Below are positions 1 through 7,201 of a stretch of 24,524 nt of DNA, in pieces. Source of the stretch: Microcaldota archaeon (lineage in GTDB: Archaea > Micrarchaeota > Micrarchaeia > Micrarchaeales > CABMGC01); NCBI GenBank assembly GCA_028867095.1, contig JAGWHA010000006.1:1-24524 (forward strand). Direction: 5' to 3'. Below the pieces are notes generated by a model. It made no database searches, was not told the DNA's origin, and saw nothing but the letters and a program-made list of their open reading frames with translations. Position 1 is the first letter of the stretch; each line of letters begins with the position of its first letter. The translations under genes and the position numbers were made by a program.

Positions 1-288
1 AACAACAAGAACATCGTTCTTAGCGAACTCATCGGCCTCAAAGCAAAAGTGACAAGGTGCCTGGACAAAAAGCAGGTAGGCTTGCAGGGCTTAATCATTG
101 ATGAAACAAAAAACATGTTTTTCCTCGAGACAAAACATGGAACTAAGAAGGTTGTTAAGAAGTCAGCAACATTCCGGCTATACGCTGGGAACAAATCGTA
201 TGTTGTAAAGGGAGAGGAGGTAAACTTCCGACCCGAAGATAGGCTGGAAAAGAGCCTGAAGTATTACAAAAGAAGAGAGCTGAAGTGA
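1..288 (+). CDS. rnp1: Ribonuclease P protein component 1 (Rpp29/Pop4 family), 5'-truncated
   Basis: Protein subunit of archaeal RNase P, which removes 5' leaders from pre-tRNA; Rpp29 pairs with Rpp21 on the specificity domain of the RNA. The frame is open from base 1, so the N-terminus lies outside the window. The visible 95 residues begin NNKNIVLSELIGLKAKV and include the family's LIGL start of the Sm-like barrel, the GLQGLIIDETKNM strand and the closing FRPEDRLEK motif. A GTG at 49 is in frame, but starting there would remove the conserved LIGLKAKV strand. The gene occupies its usual archaeal place directly before S17. Its TGA stop (286-288) lies inside GTGAT (285-289), the ribosome-binding motif of the next gene. 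Identification rests on motif recognition plus synteny. The partner Rpp21 is at the other end of the window. Confidence 0.9.
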   Translation, partial: NNKNIVLSELIGLKAKVTRCLDKKQVGLQGLIIDETKNMFFLETKHGTKKVVKKSATFRLYAGNKSYVVKGEEVNFRPEDRLEKSLKYYKRRELK

Positions 289-292
289 TTAA

Positions 293-586
293 TTGGAATG
301 CAACGACCCTAAGTGCGCAATACACGGAGGACTAAAGACCCGCGGAGCCGAGTTCACAGGGAAGGTTGTGAGCGACAAGGCGAAGAAGACCGCGATCGTC
401 GAGAGGGATTACACTAGATACATGTACAAGTACGAGAGGTACCTCAGAAAGAGGTCGAGGATACCTGCGCACAACCCGGAGTGCATATCCGCAAAGACGG
501 GGGATCTGGTCAAGATCGCTGAGTCCAGGAAGCTCAGCAAGACGAAGGCATTTGTGATAACTGCGATTGTCAAGAAAGAAGGTTAG
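293..586 (+). CDS. rps17: Small-subunit ribosomal protein uS17 (TTG start)
   Basis: Primary 16S rRNA-binding protein of the small subunit. The 97 residues show the archaeal/eukaryotic uS17 pattern: a short Cys-containing N-terminal arm (CNDPKCAIHG), then the OB-fold strands with FTGKVVSDKAKKTAIVERD, YLRKRSRIPAHNP and TGDLVKIAESRKLSKTKAF. No in-frame ATG fits. The start is TTG at 293, exactly 3 nt after GTGAT (285-289), the same spacing as at the ATG starts of neighbouring genes. It follows rnp1 after 4 nt and is probably translationally coupled to it. Next is uL14, only 3 nt away. Family assignment is firm; the TTG start is inferred from the spacing rule. Confidence 0.95.
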   Translation: MECNDPKCAIHGGLKTRGAEFTGKVVSDKAKKTAIVERDYTRYMYKYERYLRKRSRIPAHNPECISAKTGDLVKIAESRKLSKTKAFVITAIVKKEG

Positions 587-589
587 TGA

Positions 590-988
590 ATGAAGGGCTT
601 ATCATCAAGAATATCAAAAACACTCGTTCCAGGAGCTGTGCTCACCTGCGCTGACAACAGCGGGGCGCTCGAGTTCAGGATGATCCACATCATCGGAAAG
701 GGGGGAAAGCACGGGAGAATGGCAAGCGCAGGAGTAGGCGATGTCATCTCGGCAAGCGTTAGGAAGGGAAACGCAACATACCTCAAGAAGCCGGTCCGGG
801 TGGTAGTCATAAGGCAGCGAGACGAGATAAGGAGAAGCGGCAATATGCGCGTTAAGTTCGAGGACAACGCCGGAATTATGATCAACGAGGAAAACCTGCC
901 GATAGGCACAGAGGTCAAGGGGGCCATGGCAAGGGAAGTAGTCGAGAGATTCGTGAAGGTTGCGGGAATCGCATCCAGAATCGTTTAA
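590..988 (+). CDS. rpl14: Large-subunit ribosomal protein uL14
   Basis: Large-subunit protein lying at an intersubunit bridge beside the factor-binding region. The 132 residues carry the uL14 barrel: LVPGAVLTCADNSGALEF near the N-terminus, then GVGDVISASVRKG, KKPVRVVVIRQRDEIRRSG and DNAGIMINEENLPIGTEVKGA, with VVERFVKVAGIAS at the end. Length and order of conserved blocks match archaeal homologues. ATG 590 follows the S17 stop by 3 nt (GGTTAGTGA then ATG), so ribosomes can re-initiate without a real spacer. Nothing in the sequence looks damaged. Confidence 0.96.
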   Translation: MKGLSSRISKTLVPGAVLTCADNSGALEFRMIHIIGKGGKHGRMASAGVGDVISASVRKGNATYLKKPVRVVVIRQRDEIRRSGNMRVKFEDNAGIMINEENLPIGTEVKGAMAREVVERFVKVAGIASRIV

Positions 989-996
989 GTGATGTT

Positions 997-1392
997 ATGT
1001 TCGTACAAAGCAGCAAGCCAAGGAAGCAGCGCAAGTTCAGGTTCACTGCGCCGCACCACTTCAGGCAGAGGTTCGTTCACGCCCACATCTCCAAGGAGCT
1101 TGCGACAAAGCTCGGGATAAAGAAGCGAACGCTCGCAGTTCGAAAGGGGGACACGGTGAAGGTTATGGCAGGCGCGCAGAAGGGCAAGAGCGGAAAGGTG
1201 CAGAGCGTCGACATGCTCAAGGGAAGGATTACGATCGAAGGAATTGCACGAAAGAACATGAAGGGCAAGGAGAGGTTCATACCTATCAGTTCGTCTAACA
1301 TTTATCTCATCGAGCTCGACCTGACAGACAAGCTTAGGGTCGCGAAGATCGATGAGTCAAAGGTTTCCGCAAAGGCGGCGACTACAAAGTGA
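997..1392 (+). CDS. rpl24: Large-subunit ribosomal protein uL24
   Basis: Early-assembling 23S rRNA-binding protein near the exit tunnel. The 131-residue product has the archaeal uL24 (L26e-like) layout: a basic N-terminus (SSKPRKQRKFRF), the segment SKELATKLGIKKRTLAVRKGD, a KOW motif (VRKGDTVKVMAGAQKGKSGKV, residues about 49-69), and the strand GRITIEGI. ATG 997 lies 3 nt after GTGAT (989-993). The TGA stop (1390-1392) is embedded in the next GTGAT (1389-1393), which serves eS4. The C-terminal tail (SKVSAKAATTK) is short and variable. Confidence 0.95.
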   Translation: MFVQSSKPRKQRKFRFTAPHHFRQRFVHAHISKELATKLGIKKRTLAVRKGDTVKVMAGAQKGKSGKVQSVDMLKGRITIEGIARKNMKGKERFIPISSSNIYLIELDLTDKLRVAKIDESKVSAKAATTK

Positions 1393-1396
1393 TAAT

Positions 1397-2080
1397 ATGG
1401 CAGGAAAAGGAGGAAGCAAACATCTCAAGAGGCTCGCAGCGCCAAACTACATGGGGCTGAAGAGAAAAGAGTCAAAGTACATACTCAAGCCAGTTCCAGG
1501 GAGGCACACGCTTGAGAGCAGCGTCGCGCTCGCAACATTCCTAAGGGAGATGATCGGAGTAGCAGGAACGGCGGCAGAGGCAAAGAACGTCATAGTCAAC
1601 GGAAAGATCGAGATAAACGGAAGGGTCAGGAAGTCCCAGAAGTACCCGATTGGATTCGGGGACATCGTCAAGCTCATACCAAACGACGAGAGCTATTTGA
1701 TAACCGTAGGAAAATACGGGGTGTTCGAGGCAAAGAAGCTCGCCAAGGGTGAGCACAAGAGGACACTCAAGGTCATAGGGAAGTACACAGAGAAGGGAAA
1801 GAAGCAGATGATTAGGCTAAACAACGGAAACATAGTCAATTACGACAAGGAAGTCATGGTCAACGATTCAGTAGTTGTGGAGAACAGAAAGATCTCAAAG
1901 GTCCTGAAGTTCGAGGAGGGGGCGCACTGCATGGTGCTAAAGGGTATCCACTCCCCTCTGGGCGGAAAGATAACTGAGATAAAGAAGGGAACCTCTCTAA
2001 GGGACGCAACCGTCAAGGTTGAAAACAAGGAAGGCGGATTCGAGACTCTGGTCGAGAACATAATCGTGGTCGGTGCTTAA
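1397..2080 (+). CDS. rps4e: Small-subunit ribosomal protein eS4
   Basis: Small-subunit protein found only in archaea and eukaryotes. The start chosen is ATG 1397 (MAGKGGSKHLKRLAAPNYM), 3 nt after GTGAT (1389-1393). The frame is open further upstream to 1352, but that would overlap uL24 and add a non-homologous tail. The 227 residues contain the N-terminal KHLKRLAAP motif, an S4-like RNA-binding segment (about 40-90, with NVIVNGKIEINGRVRKS), the central domain (YDKEVMVNDSVVVE) and a C-terminal KOW-like part (LKFEEGAHCMVLKGIHSPLG). Length is close to the archaeal norm. uL5 follows after 1 nt. Confidence 0.95.
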   Translation: MAGKGGSKHLKRLAAPNYMGLKRKESKYILKPVPGRHTLESSVALATFLREMIGVAGTAAEAKNVIVNGKIEINGRVRKSQKYPIGFGDIVKLIPNDESYLITVGKYGVFEAKKLAKGEHKRTLKVIGKYTEKGKKQMIRLNNGNIVNYDKEVMVNDSVVVENRKISKVLKFEEGAHCMVLKGIHSPLGGKITEIKKGTSLRDATVKVENKEGGFETLVENIIVVGA

Positions 2081-2081
2081 T

Positions 2082-2597
2082 ATGACAAACCCTATGCAAG
2101 AAGTAAGGCTTGAGAAGGTGGTGGTAAACATAGGCATAGGCTCGAACGACAACCTCTTCCAGAACGCAAAGGCGCTCATACAAAAGCTCACCGGCAGAAA
2201 CGCGGTGCAGACAACCGCAAAGAAGAGGGACCCATCCCTTGGAATAAGGAGGGGGCAGATCATCGGTTCAATGGTTACGCTCAGAAAGGATGCAGCAAAG
2301 GACATGCTCAAGAGGGCTCTTGAGGCAAACAACTTCGTGATAAGGGAGAAGTCGATAAACGACAACTCAATCAGCTTCGGGATAAAGGAGTACATAGACT
2401 TCAACGCGGTCAAGTACGATCCGAAGATCGGAATGCTCGGGATGAACATAAACGCCAACTTCTCAAGGAGGGGAAGGCGGGTCGAGTACAGAAGGAGGGT
2501 CAGGAGCGTTGCGGCTGACGAGCACAGGAAGGTGACAAAGGCGGAGATAATCGAGTATGTCACAAAGCACTTTGGTGCTAAGGTTTCAAGCGAATAA
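2082..2597 (+). CDS. rpl5: Large-subunit ribosomal protein uL5
   Basis: Binds 5S rRNA and helps dock it in the central protuberance; a 5S gene lies 3.4 kb downstream. The 171 residues begin MTNPMQEVRLEKVVVNIGIG, the archaeal uL5 signature, followed by DPSLGIRRGQIIGSMVTLR, DNSISFGIKEYIDF and a C-terminal KAEIIEYVTKHFGAKV. ATG 2082 is preferred over the in-frame GTG at 2073, because GGTG (2072-2075) inside the end of eS4 then serves as ribosome-binding site and the N-terminus matches the family. Only 1 nt separates it from the eS4 stop. Confidence 0.95.
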   Translation: MTNPMQEVRLEKVVVNIGIGSNDNLFQNAKALIQKLTGRNAVQTTAKKRDPSLGIRRGQIIGSMVTLRKDAAKDMLKRALEANNFVIREKSINDNSISFGIKEYIDFNAVKYDPKIGMLGMNINANFSRRGRRVEYRRRVRSVAADEHRKVTKAEIIEYVTKHFGAKVSSE

Positions 2598-2607
2598 TTG
2601 TGATCAA

Positions 2608-2766
2608 ATGAAAGTTAGATATGAACTTAGGCAAAGGGGTCGCGGACTGAGAAAGTGCAGGATCTGCGGAGGATCAAGGGCAGTGATAAGGTCATACAAG
2701 CTCTACATCTGCAGAAGGTGCTTTAGGGAGACCGCAAAGAACCTCGGGTTCGAGAAGCTTTCGTAA
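2608..2766 (+). CDS. rps14: Small-subunit ribosomal protein uS14, zinc-binding short form
   Basis: Small-subunit head protein. A 52-residue product starting MKVRYELRQRGRG with a complete zinc site: CRIC (residues 18-21) and CRRC (33-36), the C-X2-C...C-X2-C form usual in archaea. The start is ATG 2608, 3 nt after GTGAT (2600-2604). The longer in-frame version from 2557 would overlap uL5 and add unrelated residues. The conserved core between the zinc pairs (GGSRAVIRSYKLYI) and the tail NLGFEKLS fit the family. Confidence 0.95.
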   Translation: MKVRYELRQRGRGLRKCRICGGSRAVIRSYKLYICRRCFRETAKNLGFEKLS

Positions 2767-2777
2767 AAGTTGAGACA

Positions 2778-3158
2778 ATGGATTTACTAGCAGACACAAT
2801 AAACCAGATAAAGGTGAACGAGACCGCAGGACTTGGATACTGCGTGATCAACGACACCAAGCTGATCCGGGCAGTGGTAGAGGTCATGAAGAGAAACGGC
2901 TACATAGCCGGATTCGAGGAGGTCAAGGAGGGAAGGTTCAACAAGCTCAAGGTCATGCTCGCAAAGAGGATTAACGACGTCGGAATCATAAAGCCGAGGT
3001 TTGCGGTCGCGCTTGCGGACTTCCAGAAGTACGAGACAAGGTACATCCCAAGCAAGGACTTTGGAATCTTGATACTCTCAACGGCCAAGGGAATCATGAC
3101 CAACAGAGAGGCAAAGGAGCAGAAGACCGGAGGAAGGCTGCTTGCGTATGTTTATTAG
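2778..3158 (+). CDS. rps8: Small-subunit ribosomal protein uS8
   Basis: Central-domain 16S rRNA-binding protein and assembly organiser. The 126 residues follow the archaeal uS8 pattern: DLLADTINQIKVNE at the N-terminus, AVVEVMKRNGYIAGFEE, the KPRFAV segment with DFQKYETRYIPSKDFGILILST, and MTNREAKEQKTGGRLLAYVY at the end. ATG 2778 follows uS14 by 11 nt. The ribosome-binding sequence here (AAGTTGAGACA) is weaker than the GTGAT seen at most other junctions. The gene is intact. Confidence 0.95.
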   Translation: MDLLADTINQIKVNETAGLGYCVINDTKLIRAVVEVMKRNGYIAGFEEVKEGRFNKLKVMLAKRINDVGIIKPRFAVALADFQKYETRYIPSKDFGILILSTAKGIMTNREAKEQKTGGRLLAYVY

Positions 3159-3169
3159 ATTGTGATATC

Positions 3170-3694
3170 ATGTTCGAACTGCAGATCCCAAACGGAATAG
3201 AAGTCCATGTTGAGGGCAACATGGTTACCGTGAAGGGCAAGAACGGAAGCACCACAAAAAAGTTCAGCGACAAGTTCGTGAAGATCAAGGTGGATGGGGA
3301 CAAGGTGGTACTCAATCCGACAAAGGAGAAGAGGCTCCTAAAGAAGTCGCTTCTGGCCGAGAAGGCATTCTCAACGGAGCTAAAGAGCGCGCTTGAAGGT
3401 GTTGAGAACGGATACGAGAAGAAGCTTCAGATAGTCTCTGCGCACTTCCCAATCTCGCTTGAGGTGAAGGGAAAGATCATATTCATAAAGAACATCTTCG
3501 GGGAGCGAATCCCAAGGCAGGTAAGCATACACGGGGAGACGAAGATTGAGGTAAAGGGCCAGGAGGTCAAGGTGAAGGGCGTCGACATATACGACGTCAC
3601 GCAGACAATAGCGAACATAAGGAAGGGCTGCTATGCCTGCGGGAAGGACACCAGAGTGTTCCAGGACGGCCTATACATTGTCAGAGAGGAATAA
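3170..3694 (+). CDS. rpl6: Large-subunit ribosomal protein uL6
   Basis: Large-subunit protein near the sarcin-ricin loop. The 174-residue product has the two-domain uL6 architecture. In domain 1, IPNGIEVHVEGNMVTVKGKNG is the opening beta strand pair. In domain 2, AHFPISLEVKGKIIFIKNIFGER is followed by VKVKGVDIYDVTQTIANI and the closing DGLYIVREE. ATG 3170 is 3 nt after GTGAT (3162-3166). Residues 150-165 include two Cys (GCYACGKD); whether they bind anything is unknown. Confidence 0.95.
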   Translation: MFELQIPNGIEVHVEGNMVTVKGKNGSTTKKFSDKFVKIKVDGDKVVLNPTKEKRLLKKSLLAEKAFSTELKSALEGVENGYEKKLQIVSAHFPISLEVKGKIIFIKNIFGERIPRQVSIHGETKIEVKGQEVKVKGVDIYDVTQTIANIRKGCYACGKDTRVFQDGLYIVREE

Positions 3695-3711
3695 TTGAGA
3701 TTGTGATAATT

Positions 3712-4164
3712 ATGATGCAGAAAAAATCCCACCCGAAGTTCGTAGTTCCAGGTTACAACACAAGGAACAGGGCAAGGGTAAAGCATAGATGGAGAAAGCA
3801 GAGGGGAGTGGACAACAAGAAGAGGATCGCCCTGAGCGGATACGGAGCAATGCCGCACATCGGATACAAGAACATGCCTGGAGTGAGGTTCATGCGTGCA
3901 GACGGAAAGCAGGAGATCCTTGTGCACAACGAGAGCGAGCTCATGGCCGCGACAAAGATGGACGTGGCAAAGGTGGTCGCAGTTATCTCGCATGACGTTT
4001 CAGCAAGAAAGAGGATTGCAATGCAGGCAATCGCAGACAAGGCAAAGCTAAGGATAGCAAACAGGCTAAAGGAGAAAAAGGTCGTGCCAAAGGAGAAGAA
4101 GCCGGAGAAAAAGGTTGCTGAAAGCAAGGCAAATGACAACAAGGTTGAAACAGCGGTGAAATAA
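3712..4164 (+). CDS. rpl32e: Large-subunit ribosomal protein eL32
   Basis: Archaeal/eukaryotic large-subunit protein. Conserved parts include NRARVKHRWRKQRGVDNKKR, the SGYGAMPHIGYKNMPGVRF segment, and EILVHNESELMAATKMDVAKV. The last 30 residues are a Lys/Glu-rich disordered extension (KEKKVVPKEKKPEKK onward) longer than usual. Start: GTG 3703, ATG 3712 and ATG 3715 are all in frame. GTG 3703 forms part of the GTGAT motif (3703-3707), so ATG 3712 (spacing 4) is preferred, with 3715 possible. The stop shares one base with the start of eL19 (TAATG). Confidence 0.93.
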   Translation: MMQKKSHPKFVVPGYNTRNRARVKHRWRKQRGVDNKKRIALSGYGAMPHIGYKNMPGVRFMRADGKQEILVHNESELMAATKMDVAKVVAVISHDVSARKRIAMQAIADKAKLRIANRLKEKKVVPKEKKPEKKVAESKANDNKVETAVK

Positions 4165-4658
4165 TGAGTCTCAAATTCGCAAAAAGGATCGCCTCGCAGG
4201 TAATGAAGAGGGGCGGAAGCTCGATTCGATTCAAGCCTAGCGCGCAGGCAGACATTGCAAAGGCACTCACGCGAGAGGACGTGAAGAGGCTGATTGCGGA
4301 GGGCAGCATAATCGCGCTCCCTGCAAAGGACAACGTCAGCGCAAGGGCGAAGATACTCAGGCAGAAGAGAAAGGAGGGAAGAAAGAGAGGCCCTGGAAGG
4401 AGAAAGGGAACCCTCAAGGCAAGATCTGGCACCCTAAAGTGGGAGAAGAAGGTCAGGTCGCAGAGGATGTTCCTAAACGAGCTAAGGAGCGCAAACAAGC
4501 TCGACAAGAAGGTGTTCAGAAAGTTCTACCTGCTTGTGAAGGGCAACGCATTCAAGGACAAGGCCTCGATGATGCTGCACATGAAGGAGCAGGGCATAAT
4601 AGTAACGGAGGCGGAGCTCGCAAAGATCAACGAGAACATCAAGAAGAGCTACGAGTGA
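4164..4658 (+). CDS. rpl19e: Large-subunit ribosomal protein eL19
   Basis: Archaeal/eukaryotic large-subunit protein with a long helix reaching to an intersubunit bridge. The 164 residues show the highly basic central region of the family (RQKRKEGRKRGPGRRKGTLKAR, about residues 72-93) followed by LNELRSANKLDKKVFRKFYLLVKGNAFKDKASM. ATG 4164 overlaps the eL32 stop by one base, a TAATG coupling, with GGTGA (4155-4159) upstream as ribosome-binding site. Its own TGA (4656-4658) is embedded in the GTGAT (4655-4659) of uL18. Confidence 0.95.
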   Translation: MSLKFAKRIASQVMKRGGSSIRFKPSAQADIAKALTREDVKRLIAEGSIIALPAKDNVSARAKILRQKRKEGRKRGPGRRKGTLKARSGTLKWEKKVRSQRMFLNELRSANKLDKKVFRKFYLLVKGNAFKDKASMMLHMKEQGIIVTEAELAKINENIKKSYE

Positions 4659-4662
4659 TTAG

Positions 4663-5247
4663 ATGGTAAAGCATAATATTCAAGAATTAAAGTTCCGAAG
4701 GCGCAGGGAGGCCAAGACAAACTACCACAAGAGGCTGGCCCTGGTCAAGGGAAACATGGACAGGATAGTGATTAGAAAGAGCAACCGCAGGATCATCGGC
4801 CAGATAGTCCGCTACCAGGAGAAGGGAGACCTTGTTAGATACAACGTCGACTCAAGGGAGCTGGTCAAGCTGGGATGGCCAAGCAGAAGCAACAGGTCAA
4901 CTGCATACCTCACGGGAATGCTTCTTGCCTCAAAGGTAACCGAGGCTGACAGAAAGCACGAATTCATACTAGACATCGGGCTCAGCTCGCCTGTCACAAA
5001 CTCGATACCGTTCGTCTTCGCAAAGGGCGCAATGGACAACGGGCTGAAGGTCCGCGGAACATTTGAGATAGAGGAGAGCGTATACGACGGCTCGATCCTT
5101 GCGAACTACGCAAAGGTCCTCAAGGAGAAGGAGCAGAAGCTCTACGAGAGGCAGTTTGGCGATTACATAAAGAGCAAGGTTCCGGTAGAATCTGTTCCGA
5201 AGCTGTTTATGGAGGCAAAGGAGAAGATAAAGGCGGCAAAAAAGTGA
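4663..5247 (+). CDS. rpl18: Large-subunit ribosomal protein uL18
   Basis: 5S rRNA-binding protein of the central protuberance. The 194-residue archaeal long form begins with the basic stretch KFRRRREAKTNYHKRLALVK and continues with RIVIRKSNRRIIGQIVRY, STAYLTGMLLASKV and the KGAMDNGLKVRGTFE block. ATG 4663 is 3 nt after GTGAT (4655-4659). Its TGA (5245-5247) lies in the GTGAT that serves uS5. With uL5 in the same operon and the 5S gene just after it, the three components of the 5S particle are encoded within 4 kb. Confidence 0.95.
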   Translation: MVKHNIQELKFRRRREAKTNYHKRLALVKGNMDRIVIRKSNRRIIGQIVRYQEKGDLVRYNVDSRELVKLGWPSRSNRSTAYLTGMLLASKVTEADRKHEFILDIGLSSPVTNSIPFVFAKGAMDNGLKVRGTFEIEESVYDGSILANYAKVLKEKEQKLYERQFGDYIKSKVPVESVPKLFMEAKEKIKAAKK

Positions 5248-5251
5248 TTGA

Positions 5252-5917
5252 TTGAATATAAGATATGATAGAAGAGAGAGGGACGTTGTCAAGTTCAATC
5301 CGGAGAGCTGGACCCCGAGGACAAAGATCGGAGAGCTCGTCAAGACAAAGCAGATAGTGAGCCTAGAGCAGATCTTCGAGGGAGGAAAGCCGATAAAGGA
5401 GGTGGAGATAATCGACACGCTCTTCCCAGACCTTGAGACAAAGGTTCTGGAGGTGGCATCAGTGCAGAGGATGACCAAGAACAGCAGAAAGCCAAAGTAC
5501 AGGGCAACTGTCGTGGTCGGAGACAGAAACGGGCACGTCGGATACGGAACAGGAAAGGACGTGGAGGTCAAGCCAGCGATCGATTCAGCGATAAAGGACG
5601 CAAAGAAGAAGATGATTGCAGTCAACTTCGGATGCGGATCGTGGGAATGCAGCTGCGGAACAACGCACAGCCTCCCGCTTCAGGTCACAGGAAAGTGCGG
5701 AAGCGCACAGATCATACTCAAGCCGGCCCCAAGAGGAGTCGGCGTCGTCGCCGGAGAGGTGGCAAAGCAGGTTCTTGAGGTCGCGGGAATCAAGGACGTG
5801 TGGAGCTTCTCAAGGGGAAGGACAAGGGACATTTACAACATAGGCCTTGCGACATTCAAGGCGCTAAAGGGAGTAAGCAAGCTAAAGAACATCGACAAAC
5901 TCAAACTGAGCGGCTAG
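5252..5917 (+). CDS. rps5: Small-subunit ribosomal protein uS5 (TTG start), last gene of this ribosomal cluster
   Basis: Decoding-site protein that helps mRNA entry and fidelity. The 221 residues hold the archaeal N-terminal extension (ESWTPRTKIGELVK, then EQIFEGGKPIKEVEIIDTLFPDL), the S5 RNA-binding domain (RATVVVGDRNGHVGYGTGK), and the C-terminal domain (GSWECSCGTTHSLPLQVTGK, PAPRGVGVVAGEVAKQVLEVAGI). TTG 5252 is 3 nt after GTGAT (5244-5248); no nearer ATG preserves the conserved N-terminus. In many archaea L30 comes next. Here the cluster stops and a 5S rRNA gene follows after 38 nt. Confidence 0.95.
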   Translation: MNIRYDRRERDVVKFNPESWTPRTKIGELVKTKQIVSLEQIFEGGKPIKEVEIIDTLFPDLETKVLEVASVQRMTKNSRKPKYRATVVVGDRNGHVGYGTGKDVEVKPAIDSAIKDAKKKMIAVNFGCGSWECSCGTTHSLPLQVTGKCGSAQIILKPAPRGVGVVAGEVAKQVLEVAGIKDVWSFSRGRTRDIYNIGLATFKALKGVSKLKNIDKLKLSG

Positions 5918-5926
5918 AGAGAAATC

Positions 5927-5935
5927 GTTATAAGC
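5927..5935 (+). promoter_or_regulatory. TATA box for the 5S rRNA gene
   Basis: GTTATAAGC in the 38-nt gap after uS5. Its centre lies about 25 nt before the predicted 5' end of the 5S rRNA (5956), the standard archaeal TATA-to-start distance. It suggests that 5S is transcribed independently of the ribosomal protein operon. Read-through from the operon is also possible. Confidence 0.65.
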
Positions 5936-5955
5936 TTTACTTACCTAACATTATA

Positions 5956-6068
5956 GTCATACGGCCATAGGTACAGGGAAACGCCCAAACCCATTCCGAA
6001 CTTGGAAGCTAAGCCTGTTCACGACACGAAATACTTCTTAACTGTGGGAAAGCGTGTTGCCGTCTGAC
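5956..6068 (+). rRNA. rrf: 5S ribosomal RNA
   Basis: About 113 nt with recognisable 5S landmarks: GGGAAACGCCC, ACCCATTCCGAAC, and GGAAGCTAAGCC at their usual places, then GTGGGAAAGC on the 3' side. The ends close by helix I: GTCATACGGC (5956-5965) pairs with GCCGTCTGAC (6059-6068) with one mismatch. No 16S, 23S or tRNA gene is adjacent, so this is an unlinked 5S gene. A short T-rich stretch (6070-6079) follows and could end transcription, just before the convergent synthase gene. Ends are set by the helix and could be off by 1-3 nt. Confidence 0.93.
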
Positions 6069-6101
6069 ACTTTAATTTGAACCCCTAGCTTCGCCCACGC
6101 G

Positions 6102-7190
6102 CTATATCGAGCGCCTTATCAAAAACTCGGCGAGCTGCTTTAGCCTCTCCTTCGCCTCGGAGGGGAGCAGCATCTTTTCTATCTCCTGCCATGCGTTGCT
6201 GACGATGTTCTCCATTACCTTTTGCGCGTACTCCTTTGAGCCGTACCTGTCGATTATGGAGATCGCCTCTGCGATGAGCTTAGGATCGCTTGTGTGCATG
6301 TTTAGGATTGCAATCAGCCTCTGTGCATCCGTCTTGGACGCCTTCTGGAGCGCGTGTATGACGAGCATGGTCAGTTTCCCCTCGGTTATGTCCTCGCCCA
6401 CTCCTCCCTTGCTCTTTGAGACCGAGCTTGGATAGATGTTTAGCAGATCGTCCTGTATCTGGAATGCGACGCCTATTGTCGCGCCGAACTTGCCCAGCGC
6501 CTCAACCGTGTCCTCATCCGCTCCTCCTAGCACTGCACCGATCTTGGCGGCCATCCTGGCAAGGACTCCGGTCTTGTCGAAGACCATCTGCAGGTAGTTG
6601 TCGGTGCTTATGCTCATCGGATCAATCAGATGCTTGTGCCAGGTAATGTCAGTTGCCTGACCGATGCTAAGCCTTGTCATCTCCTTCACAAACACGGTGA
6701 GAACCTGGTTCTTTGATTCCTTGGAGAGCTTTGAGCTGTCGGCAAGGGCGACGAGCGGGAAGAAGTACATGAAGTCGCCAAGGTTTGTGGCGATGTCGAT
6801 TCCGTACTTTATGTGCAGCGCAGGCTGGTTCCTCCTCATCGGCGAGTTGTCCTCTATGTCGTCGTGGACAAGGGTCCCGTTGTGGATCACCTCGGGAATC
6901 AGGGAGAACTCCACAAAGTTTTCCGAGTTCTTGCCAAGAGCATCTATGATAAGAAGCATCAAAACAGGCCTCCACCTCTTTCCTCCTGAATTTAGTAGGT
7001 ATAGTGAGGGCTCAAGTATTCCTTTCTTTATGGTCTCGGGGTCGTAGTGGTATCCGCTCCTGCCAAGCAGCTTCTCGATGCTCCTGTTGGAGGATACCAT
7101 TGTGAGAGATTCGTGTATGATCTTGTTTATCTCCTCCGCCCTATTCTCCAGATACTCGTTTATTCCTGATTCGTTTTTGCCAGTTTTCAT
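6102..7190 (-). CDS. Isoprenyl diphosphate synthase, paralog 2 (GGPP synthase family)
   Basis: Trans-prenyltransferase that would condense isopentenyl diphosphate with an allylic diphosphate to make the C20 or longer chains of archaeal lipids or quinones. Visible motifs (numbering from ATG 7190, 362 residues): GGKRWRP 69-75, first Asp-rich motif DDIED 110-114 followed by RR, KTG 206-208, GQATD 177-181, and second motif FQIQDDLLN with DDxxN at 247-251, then GEDITEGK. The second motif ends in Asn rather than the usual Asp, as in eukaryotic type III GGPP synthases. ATG 7190 is chosen over GTG 7199 because GGGGTG (7203-7198) then acts as ribosome-binding site 6 nt upstream. It follows its paralog at once, so the two are co-transcribed. 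Chain length cannot be read with certainty. Confidence 0.9.
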   Translation of the reverse strand: MKTGKNESGINEYLENRAEEINKIIHESLTMVSSNRSIEKLLGRSGYHYDPETIKKGILEPSLYLLNSGGKRWRPVLMLLIIDALGKNSENFVEFSLIPEVIHNGTLVHDDIEDNSPMRRNQPALHIKYGIDIATNLGDFMYFFPLVALADSSKLSKESKNQVLTVFVKEMTRLSIGQATDITWHKHLIDPMSISTDNYLQMVFDKTGVLARMAAKIGAVLGGADEDTVEALGKFGATIGVAFQIQDDLLNIYPSSVSKSKGGVGEDITEGKLTMLVIHALQKASKTDAQRLIAILNMHTSDPKLIAEAISIIDRYGSKEYAQKVMENIVSNAWQEIEKMLLPSEAKERLKQLAEFLIRRSI

Positions 7191-7201
7191 CTTATGCACC
7201 C

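Noticed and set aside
1997..2563. Long minus-strand frame opposite L5
   Set aside because: Lies wholly against a conserved ribosomal gene; composition follows from the sense codons, no homology pattern.
3983..4507. Minus-strand Leu/Phe-rich frame looking like a membrane protein
   Set aside because: Antisense of Lys/Glu-rich L32e and L19e codons, which gives false hydrophobic frames.
4969..5625. Minus-strand frame of 218 codons opposite L18 and S5
   Set aside because: Antisense by-product of two well-conserved genes.
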